From: a virus
DNA length: 24,208 nucleotides
IMG/VR virus record: IMGVR_UViG_3300022752_000386
Span: 1-24,208 of that record
Strand: one strand, 5' to 3'
The first letter of the stretch is position 1; every line of letters starts with the position of its first letter. Both the position numbers and the translations under genes were made by a program. The notes beneath the pieces were generated by a model, which was given only the letters and a program-made list of their open reading frames with translations, searched no databases and was not told the DNA's origin. Below are positions 20,930-24,208 of the stretch, piece by piece.

Positions 20930-20958
20930 TGGGCATTGTCAGCAAGCTGGCGGTGAAG
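20929..20958 (+). repeat. Leader repeat, copy 2
   Basis: This is the second copy of the 30-base leader. It differs from copy 1 at positions 7 and 18 only and encodes the same peptide apart from Ile for Val at residue 3. Confidence 0.85.
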
Positions 20959-22161
20959 GGGGCCAAGAAGGCCGCGACCAAAAAGGCTGCGGCACGGGTA
21001 GCGGCACCGATCAACCCGGCGACTTTGATCGATCGGGAATACGGCCCGGAGATGGCGCGTCGCGTAGCCAATTACGTCGATAGTAACGCGCCGCTGGCCG
21101 AGTGGCAGGCAATGGCCAAACAGTTCATGGACGCAGGCAAGCCCAACGCCGCGCCGCCGCGCCCGTCGGCTTACACCGTGAAGCCAGCGCAGGTGGCGAC
21201 CGATCCGCGCATTGAGAAGCGAAAGAGGGAGCAGCAAAAGATCCGCGATCTGGAGCTCGAAATCCAGCCGCGTGCGCTTGAAGAACCCGCGACCAAAAGC
21301 ATTTTTGACCTTGAGGGACGCGGTATCCTCACGACGATGTCTGACCTGTCAGCTGCAGGCGATGATGTCCTCGCGGTCAACGGTGTGCGTTTGCGTCAGC
21401 CGTTCTCTCGGCAAGGCGGTCAGGGCTTCGTGTTTGAGAACCCCGGTGAGGTCTGGGCGGCGGACACGGCAAACGCAAAAGCGATACGAAATGCAGCGGC
21501 GGAACTCGAACGGGAAACCGGGAAACCCGCCATCCTTGCTCCGTTTACAATGGGGCCGCTGTCTTCGATGTTTTCGCATCACCCACGCGGCTTGCAATAC
21601 GCGTACGCAGACACGGCCTTGGACGCGCCGGAAAAGGCGTTGTTGGCAAAAGACATTCGAAGCATCCTGCCTGAGTGGACAGACTTCGAAGACCCCAACG
21701 CCTACATGACGTTCATGCGCGCCGCCGGAAAGCGTCGAGGGCAGCTCAACAAGCTCATGGATCGCTACCGTGATCGTGGCGGCCTCGGCACCGGTGAAGC
21801 TGTCTACGGCACCACCGATCTGGATCAGCTCGGTGCGCCGATGTTGGCGCTTCGTAACTTGGGCGAGGTAGACACCCGCTTTGGTTTATCGGAGAGCAAA
21901 AACCCGGCGTACCGCAGCGGGGTTCCCGGCCAAGGGCTCGCCCGCCTAAAGGAAGAAAACCTCGGTGCGCTTTCACTGTTTCCCGAATTGATGAAGCAAT
22001 ACGGCTACAAAACGCCGTTTGACTTCCCGGTGGGCGTGAACAAGGGGGTAGCCTCTCCGCTCCGCTCGTTCCAGTTGAAACCGCAGAAGCTCATAGTCAC
22101 CGATGACGTTTTGCGGTTTATCGACGATCTGAGGGTACAGGGACTAGATAAGAAGTCTTGA
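20929..22161 (+). CDS. Unknown 410-aa protein with shared leader, end of late module
   Basis: This gene encodes 410 aa; ATG overlaps the previous stop (TAATG). The leader MGIVSKLAVKGAKKAATKKA nearly repeats that of the preceding gene and is strongly basic. The body is a mixed alpha/beta domain. Segments that look conserved are FDLEGRGILTTMSDLSAAGD (about 125-144), GGQGFVFENPGEVWA (about 164-178), MGPLSSMFSHHPRG (about 209-222) and PNAYMTFMRAAGKRRG. I have an impression of similar domains in large injected phage proteins and effector-like proteins but cannot name a family. No membrane helix or classical catalytic motif is certain; the His pair in FSHHPRG and the DLEGR stretch are the best candidates. 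The 3' end overlaps the convergent gene by 44 bases. The role is unknown; virion cargo is an inference. Confidence 0.6.
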   Translation: MGIVSKLAVKGAKKAATKKAAARVAAPINPATLIDREYGPEMARRVANYVDSNAPLAEWQAMAKQFMDAGKPNAAPPRPSAYTVKPAQVATDPRIEKRKREQQKIRDLELEIQPRALEEPATKSIFDLEGRGILTTMSDLSAAGDDVLAVNGVRLRQPFSRQGGQGFVFENPGEVWAADTANAKAIRNAAAELERETGKPAILAPFTMGPLSSMFSHHPRGLQYAYADTALDAPEKALLAKDIRSILPEWTDFEDPNAYMTFMRAAGKRRGQLNKLMDRYRDRGGLGTGEAVYGTTDLDQLGAPMLALRNLGEVDTRFGLSESKNPAYRSGVPGQGLARLKEENLGALSLFPELMKQYGYKTPFDFPVGVNKGVASPLRSFQLKPQKLIVTDDVLRFIDDLRVQGLDKKS

Positions 22162-22333
22162 ACTTAGCTGCCAATTCCGGGCCAAAGCGTTCACTGATGT
22201 AGTCCCTGATCTCCTGTTCCGAGGCACATCCGATGCCTTTAAGCGAACAGTGTATCTGGAAATTATCCAGCGCGCGGGCCATGGCTATGCTCGTACGCTT
22301 CGGGCTGATCAGCGGCATGTATTTAGCTTCCAT
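22118..22333 (-). CDS. 71-aa hypothetical protein, end of minus-strand operon
   Basis: This minus-strand gene encodes 71 aa from ATG 22333, chosen because AGGAG lies 6 bases upstream; a GTG three bases earlier (22336) is possible. The start overlaps the stop of the preceding gene (TGATG). The sequence (AKYMPLISPKRTSIAMARAL, IHCSLKGIGCASEQEIRDYI) has two Cys and a helical end, but no named motif. It is the last gene of the minus-strand cluster and its 3' end overlaps the + strand late gene by 44 bases. Likely an early protein; the function is unknown. Confidence 0.6.
   Translation of the reverse strand: MEAKYMPLISPKRTSIAMARALDNFQIHCSLKGIGCASEQEIRDYISERFGPELAAKFKTSYLVPVPSDRR
22138..22208. repeat. 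9-bp inverted repeat at convergent gene ends
   Basis: CAGGGACTA (22138-22146) and TAGTCCCTG (22200-22208) are perfect inverted copies 53 bases apart, spanning the overlap of the two convergent genes. The loop is long for an intrinsic terminator and there is no T-run beside the stem, so the role, if any, is uncertain. Confidence 0.3.
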
Positions 22334-22674
22334 CACTTGCTCCTCTCAATGATCCGCTGCCCGAAGAAGACGATCTTCTCGCCGTCGTAGACCGCGCTGT
22401 CCTGACCCGGCTTGCCCCGGCCCTGCCGGAGCGCCGCGACGCGCCACGCCGCCTTGAAGGCGTTGGCCACGTCGTACTCCATGTTCAGCGCCTCGATGAT
22501 GTCGTTGCACTCGGCCGTGTACGGCTCGCCGCCGGACGTGGGCCGATCGACGCGCACCTTGTAGTAGTCGGTGCTGCCACCGGTCAGCTTGGCCGGCTCA
22601 TGCGAATGGACGCAGGCCATGACCCCCGAGATTTTGTCGTGCACTGCGAGGCATACCGAACAGGTGTAGCTCAT
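22333..22674 (-). CDS. DUF3310-like phage protein with N-terminal Cys/His cluster
   Basis: This gene encodes 113 aa on the minus strand. ATG overlaps the helicase stop (ATGA). The N-terminus has C5-x2-C8 and later C21, H23 and H25, which could bind zinc. From about residue 35 on, YYKVRVDRP, EPYTAECNDIIEALNMEY, NAFKAAWR and a final AVYDGEKIVFFGQRIIE match the outline of DUF3310 proteins (the T7 gp1.7/SaV-like group): a Y-x-x-E start, DIIEAL, N-A-x-K-x-x-x-R, and a closing helix. Members are linked to phage nucleotide metabolism; gp1.7 of T7 is a nucleotide kinase. The match is by eye and the extra Cys/His head is not usual. Placed with the helicase it belongs to early/replication functions. 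Confidence 0.55.
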   Translation of the reverse strand: MSYTCSVCLAVHDKISGVMACVHSHEPAKLTGGSTDYYKVRVDRPTSGGEPYTAECNDIIEALNMEYDVANAFKAAWRVAALRQGRGKPGQDSAVYDGEKIVFFGQRIIERSK

Positions 22675-24029
22675 TTCTTCCTCCGCTTCATCGCTTCCAA
22701 TAAAATTTGCTGCACGCTCTTCTTCGACGTGAGACGATCCATGACGAGGTCATCCACCGTGTCGCGGGCGAGGATCGGGTAGACAAACACCGGCCGATCA
22801 AACCCGGCCTGTTTTTGCCTCATCGGCCCGATGCGCTCGATGATCTGCATGTGCTCTTCCAACCCCCAGTTGACCCCGTAAAAGGCGAGGATGTTGCCCC
22901 CGTACTGGAGCGAGATGCCGTGGCCCGCCGATGCAGGGTGAGCGAAAAGTAGTTCGATTTCCCCCCGGTTCCACTGTTTGATCGTATCAGGGTCAGCGTC
23001 CAGCACCCGGCCTTTAGGGTAGCGCTTGCGTAGCCGGGCCAAGTCGTGTTTGAAATTGTAGGCCACCAAGACGGGCGCGCCATTGGCCTCCTCAATGACG
23101 CTGTCCAGCGCCTCCAGCTTGGCATCGTGCACCGCCTCCCAGTTGCCGTACTCGTCGGTGTACAGCGCCCCGTTGGCGAGCTGCAAGCACTTCTGCGTCC
23201 GCACGGCCGCGTTGGCCGCCTCCACGCCCTCGCTGTTGAGGATCGTGTACATCTCCTCCTCCATCTCGTCATACGCGCGGCGCGCCGCAGGGGGCAGGTC
23301 GATGTAGATCGGGCTGGTGATGGGCTCATCGACGGGCAGGCCGCGCACGGTCAGGCAGATGTCCTTGAGCCGCTCCTGCACCTCCTCCTGCGTGTGATCG
23401 TAGGGCACGAGGCTGTAGCCGTCGTAGCCCTTGCGGAACCAGCGCTCGCTGAAGGCGCTGAACGTGCGTCCCAACCGCTCGCCCTTGTCCAAGAACCAGA
23501 CCTGCCCCCAGAGATCCTTCACGCCATTGGGCGCAGGGGTGCCTGTCAGGCCGATGAAGCGCGTGACGTGCGTGTGGGCCACCTGACCCAGCGCACGCGC
23601 CCGTGAGCCGCCCTGACGCAGCCTGAAGCTCTTCAGGCGGGTGAACTCGTCGGCGACCACGGTGATGAACGGCCACGCGTCGCCGAGCGTCTCGCGCAGC
23701 CAGACGAGGTTGTCGAAATTGGTCGTGTAGATGTCGGCCGGCGTGTCGAGCGCCGCCTGACGCTGCTTCGGCGTGCCGGTGATGACGCTGACGCGCAGGT
23801 GGGACAGGTGCGGCCACTTCTTGACCTCGTCCGGCCACGTGGAGCGCGCCACGCGCAGCGGTGCCAGCACCAGCACCGGGTACACGTCCTCGACCACGGA
23901 GAGCGCCTCCAGCGCCGTCAGGGTGGTGACGGTCTTGCCGCCGCCCATGGGCATCCACAGGGCGGCCCTGCGCTCCTTGTACAGGTGCGCGAGGGCCTCC
24001 TTCTGGTAGTCGTGCGGCTTGAAGGTCAC
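22671..24029 (-). CDS. SNF2-type superfamily 2 helicase/ATPase
   Basis: This gene encodes 452 aa on the minus strand. The start GTG 24029 is chosen because it overlaps the stop of the upstream gene (GTGA) and gives MTFKPHDYQ at the N-terminus; an in-frame GTG at 24083 would lie inside that gene. Motifs in order: Q9, Walker A PMGGGKT (27-33), Ia VLAPLRV (54-60), motif II DEFT (127-130), III GLTGTPAPN (160-168), V PASAGHGISLQ (365-375) and VI IIERIGPMRQK (396-406). The size and GTPAPN are typical of compact phage SNF2-like helicases used in replication, recombination or remodelling. It lacks extra N- or C-terminal domains. The next gene starts within its stop codon. Confidence 0.9.
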   Translation of the reverse strand: MTFKPHDYQKEALAHLYKERRAALWMPMGGGKTVTTLTALEALSVVEDVYPVLVLAPLRVARSTWPDEVKKWPHLSHLRVSVITGTPKQRQAALDTPADIYTTNFDNLVWLRETLGDAWPFITVVADEFTRLKSFRLRQGGSRARALGQVAHTHVTRFIGLTGTPAPNGVKDLWGQVWFLDKGERLGRTFSAFSERWFRKGYDGYSLVPYDHTQEEVQERLKDICLTVRGLPVDEPITSPIYIDLPPAARRAYDEMEEEMYTILNSEGVEAANAAVRTQKCLQLANGALYTDEYGNWEAVHDAKLEALDSVIEEANGAPVLVAYNFKHDLARLRKRYPKGRVLDADPDTIKQWNRGEIELLFAHPASAGHGISLQYGGNILAFYGVNWGLEEHMQIIERIGPMRQKQAGFDRPVFVYPILARDTVDDLVMDRLTSKKSVQQILLEAMKRRKK

Positions 24030-24208
24030 AGTGCTTCCCAAGGCTGCGGCCGGTGGAGCGGGCCACCTTCGCCTGCGAGCCACTCGGCGGTGTGTTCAGA
24101 CGGAGCGCCCTTCCAGTACAGGCGGCCGCCGACATACCAGCGAAGCTGGCGGCCACCGCGCGAGGTCTGGACGACGCGGGCGACGCGCTTGCCGGGGGGG
24201 TCAGGTCG
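24026..24208 (-). CDS. Hypothetical protein C-terminus (5' end beyond window)
   Basis: The minus-strand frame is open from the right edge to TGA at 24026-24028, giving the last 60 residues of a gene. Its stop overlaps the helicase GTG (GTGA), which fits the coupling seen elsewhere. Visible features are RVVQTSRGGRQLRWYVGGRL, YWKGAPSEHTAEW and a final HRPQPWEAL: basic, Arg/Trp-rich and probably beta-stranded. A run of seven G near the edge (24194-24200) could hide an indel. No family is recognised; it is likely an early or replication gene. Confidence 0.6.
   Translation of the reverse strand, partial: RPDPPGKRVARVVQTSRGGRQLRWYVGGRLYWKGAPSEHTAEWLAGEGGPLHRPQPWEAL

Noticed and set aside
1-24208. 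tRNA genes, integrase, attachment sites, diversity-generating retroelement or insertion sequence
   Set aside because: No cloverleaf-like sequence, recombinase, reverse transcriptase or transposase frame, nor template/variable repeat pair, was seen in reading the window.

Overview
This window is a stretch of tailed-phage genome, or of an integrated copy of one, with podovirus-like (P22/SU10-type) virion genes. It is GC-rich, with G/C concentrated at third codon positions and genes packed with 1-4 base stop/start overlaps. The base composition and several family resemblances suggest an alphaproteobacterial, probably aquatic, host. That host call is inference, because no integrase, tRNA or host gene is present to fix it.

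Layout. From 1 to about 22160 everything reads on the + strand and forms a late module. (a) 1-5985: the end of one tail fibre, a small fibre-associated protein, a 378-aa protein built of tandem 22/23-aa repeats, a likely promoter with a 5' hairpin (1764-1827), an adaptor-like protein carrying a discoidin-type insert, a three-cysteine small protein, an overlooked 36-aa coupled ORF, a 788-aa repetitive tail fibre and an AT-richer small tip protein. (b) 5999-8243: a lysis block with a ferritin/Dps-like helical protein, three small membrane proteins (one ending in an EF-hand), a GH19 endolysin and a nested pair of spanins. (c) 8258-11966: a second adaptor, a fibre-like structural protein, the tail nozzle/DNA-stabilisation protein and a 77-aa conserved protein. 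(d) 11966-22161: large helical, Ala/Gly/Gln-rich proteins that look like DNA-ejection (internal virion) proteins, then two downstream proteins that start with nearly the same leader peptide. One of these two carries a helix-hairpin-helix DNA-glycosylase-like signature.

From 22118 to the right edge four genes run on the - strand towards the late module: an end-cut hypothetical gene, an SNF2-type helicase/ATPase, a DUF3310-like protein and a 71-aa unknown. They look like the distal end of the early/replication module. The two modules converge and overlap tail-to-tail by 44 bases.

The points most worth a second look are the Dps-like ferroxidase residue spacing in the gene before the lysis block, the MutY/EndoIII-like motif in a predicted virion cargo protein, the shared leader of that protein and its neighbour, the presence of two adaptor-type proteins, and the EF-hand on a holin-like membrane protein. 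All family names come from reading motifs by eye; no database search was run.
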